Assembly (NCBI GenBank): GCA_965248255.1
Contig: CBDFIW010000002.1
Location: forward strand, 806,001-870,000
DNA from: JAKZVK01 sp965248255
GTDB lineage: Bacteria; Acidobacteriota; Terriglobia; Bryobacterales; UBA6623
Reading direction: 5' to 3'
Length of the DNA stretch: 64,000 nucleotides
This document shows, piece by piece, positions 62,857 through 64,000 of this stretch (positions are counted from its first letter, which is position 1; every line of letters begins with the position of its first letter). The notes beneath the pieces were generated by a model. It was not told the DNA's origin. It ran no database searches and saw only the letters and a program-made list of their open reading frames with translations. Made by a program: the position numbers and the translations under genes.

Positions 62857-63357
62857 TCACTGCACACGCATAAAAGCGTTTCGGTTAACCGTGGTGCTCG
62901 ACGGAATACCTGGATAAGGACCGAGGGTCGTGAAGTTCTCCGTCACATCGACCCGCACATACACCGCGGGGAAACCGTAACCGCCGCCCGGGCAGGTACC
63001 CGGGGTAGCCGCCAAGTCACAGCTAACCGCAGTGGGGGTCGAAGTGAAGTCAGTGGAGCTGGCGGCAGGGCACTCGCAGAATTGGGTGGCGCTGGCACTT
63101 GTGACGGTGATGTTTACAGCGTCTTCGGTCGCCCGATCCTCTATGGTGTCCGAGTCTGCCGCATTAACGTTGTTTTGTGCCCCGTAGAAAGCCCCGGTAC
63201 CGGCGGCGTTGGCCACAGTGATCGCGTGGAAGAACAGCCGTCCAAAATCGGTCACCCCCATGGTCAGCATGAAGAGTAAAGGCAGGACGACGGCAAACTC
63301 CACCAGCGTGCTACCTCGAGTAGTTCTTCGGTTGTCGGGTCGATTGTCTCTTTGCAT
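62857..63357 (-). CDS. TadE/TadF-like pilus assembly protein (pseudopilin)
   Basis: A 166-residue protein with the motif TTRGSTLVEFAVVLPLLFMLTM followed by DFGRLFFHAITVANAAGTGA, the standard TadE region. The periplasmic part has two cysteine pairs (CECPAAS, CDLAATPGTC). GGAG lies before the ATG. The gene is 27 bases upstream of the next TadE-like gene. Confidence 0.88.
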   Translation of the reverse strand: MQRDNRPDNRRTTRGSTLVEFAVVLPLLFMLTMGVTDFGRLFFHAITVANAAGTGAFYGAQNNVNAADSDTIEDRATEDAVNITVTSASATQFCECPAASSTDFTSTPTAVSCDLAATPGTCPGGGYGFPAVYVRVDVTENFTTLGPYPGIPSSTTVNRNAFMRVQ

Positions 63358-63393
63358 GGGTTTCTCCAGCGTTGTTTTCGGTCTCTTTAGAAC

Positions 63394-64000
63394 TTATTCA
63401 ACAAGAGTGACCGTTGAGAGTTCGGGGATGCTCACCCCATTTGGGGCGGGGTTGAATGTCATGTCCGCCGTGCCGTTCAGTATCACTTGGTTGGCGAAGA
63501 TCGCGCCCCAACCGTAGAGTCCGTGAGTCCCTCCCCACCGCACCTCCTGGTTGGTGCAGTAGATCATGCCGACGATTTCAGTTTCCTGGTTGCCGGCAAA
63601 ATTGTGACGCAGACTATCATCGTCAACGGAGTCGGAGGAGCACCAGACTACGACGTTGTCGTTATCGACCCCGGGCGCAGCTACCGTGGGAGCCGTGAAC
63701 CGCAGGCCCGTAGCGTTGCCCGTGATGTCGATCGTGTGTGCTGCCAGGCCGGAGGCCCCCATGTTGTAAAGCGTTATTCCCTGCCCGACGATGGGGCCGC
63801 CACTCGTGATTTTCACACCCTCGATGAAATAGAAACCCGGCATGAATATGACCGATCCCCCGCTGATTTGGATCGACGCAGTGCCGTCAGTCGAGTGATA
63901 GTACCCGGGCCACAACACGGTGTTAGCGTTGATCGTCGGGTAGTCGACATGGTCCGGTATCACGGGAGGCACGGGTTCCCTTCGGTTGTAGAGCGGATCG
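63394..64000 (-). CDS. TadG-related pilus assembly protein, C-terminal part (runs off window)
   Basis: At least 201 residues, open to the right edge (the first full codons read DPLYNRREPVPPVIPDHV). It has a beta-helix-like segment (IQISGGSVIFMPGFYFIEGVK, GPIVGQGITLYNMGASG) and NQETEIVGMIYCTNQEVRWGG. In relatives this is the C-terminal half of TadG-like proteins whose N-terminus has a TadE/G helix. The true start is outside the window. It is followed after 36 bases by the TadE-like gene at 62857-63357. Confidence 0.75.
   Translation of the reverse strand, partial: DPLYNRREPVPPVIPDHVDYPTINANTVLWPGYYHSTDGTASIQISGGSVIFMPGFYFIEGVKITSGGPIVGQGITLYNMGASGLAAHTIDITGNATGLRFTAPTVAAPGVDNDNVVVWCSSDSVDDDSLRHNFAGNQETEIVGMIYCTNQEVRWGGTHGLYGWGAIFANQVILNGTADMTFNPAPNGVSIPELSTVTLVE

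Overview
The window looks like a GC-rich chromosome segment of an Acidobacteriota-type bacterium (Bryobacterales/Solibacter-like), with Planctomycetota as the second choice. The clues are two operons pairing a PSCyt1/DUF1549/DUF1553 cytochrome protein with a DUF1501 protein, many Tat-exported or lipoprotein enzymes, a small secreted GYVTDAKCA-type protein, a 'KSTGPRTEEGK' hypothetical protein, and bacillithiol genes (bshA, a ypdA-like reductase, bshB1). Bacillithiol is known from Firmicutes, Bacteroidota, Deinococcota and Acidobacteriota. The assignment is an inference from gene content; there is no rRNA, and I saw no tRNA or CRISPR array.

Layout. 0-6.4 kb: a cut-off IS630 copy, a Gfo/Idh/MocA oxidoreductase, an NHL-repeat protein, a small secreted protein, a beta-helix protein and a VCBS-repeat lipoprotein. 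6.4-11.8 kb: Tad/Flp pilus genes (two Flp pilins, cpaB, a receiver-like fragment) and a LuxR-type response regulator, damaged by two different IS630-type elements. 12-17.4 kb: ypdA-like gene, bshA, and a modABC molybdate importer. 17.4-21.1 kb: a DUF1501 gene remnant cut by an IS3 element, then an ISNCY element with a 17-bp target duplication. 21.1-31.6 kb: a secreted serine protease, thioredoxin, cupin, DEAD-box helicase flanked by two related repeats, a frameshifted acetamidase, and an operon of PfkB kinase, rhomboid protease, glutaredoxin and bshB1. 31.7-37.2 kb: an accessory stretch with repeats, a pentapeptide-repeat membrane protein split by an IS5-type element, and a pentapeptide-TIR protein. 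37.3-43 kb: an NtrC-type regulator, a degenerate ABC/Wzt-C protein, and a seven-heme cytochrome with TPRs. 43.3-58.5 kb: the two cytochrome/DUF1501 operons, a sugar-acid MFS transporter, a secretin-like gene split in two, an enolase-superfamily enzyme with a G22 tract, and a RAYT element. 58.5-64 kb: a frameshifted IS110 element, a secreted protein, and three TadE/TadG pilus genes running off the right edge.

How the genes work together. Themes are thiol redox (bacillithiol genes, thioredoxin, glutaredoxin), Tad pilus assembly split between the two ends of the window, export and breakdown of extracellular material (cytochrome/DUF1501 operons, sugar-acid enzyme and transporter, protease, beta-helix protein), and molybdate uptake.

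The strongest feature is the insertion history. At least five IS families are present. Three insertions can be removed on paper: two restore long open genes exactly (LuxR regulator at TA, pentapeptide membrane protein at CTAG), and the third rejoins a receiver-like fragment. REP-like palindromes are scattered through the window, and a REP-associated transposase remnant carries them in inverted orientation. Several genes carry single small indels and there are C33G9 and G22 homopolymers. Some of these may be sequencing or assembly errors, so the frameshifts should be treated with care.
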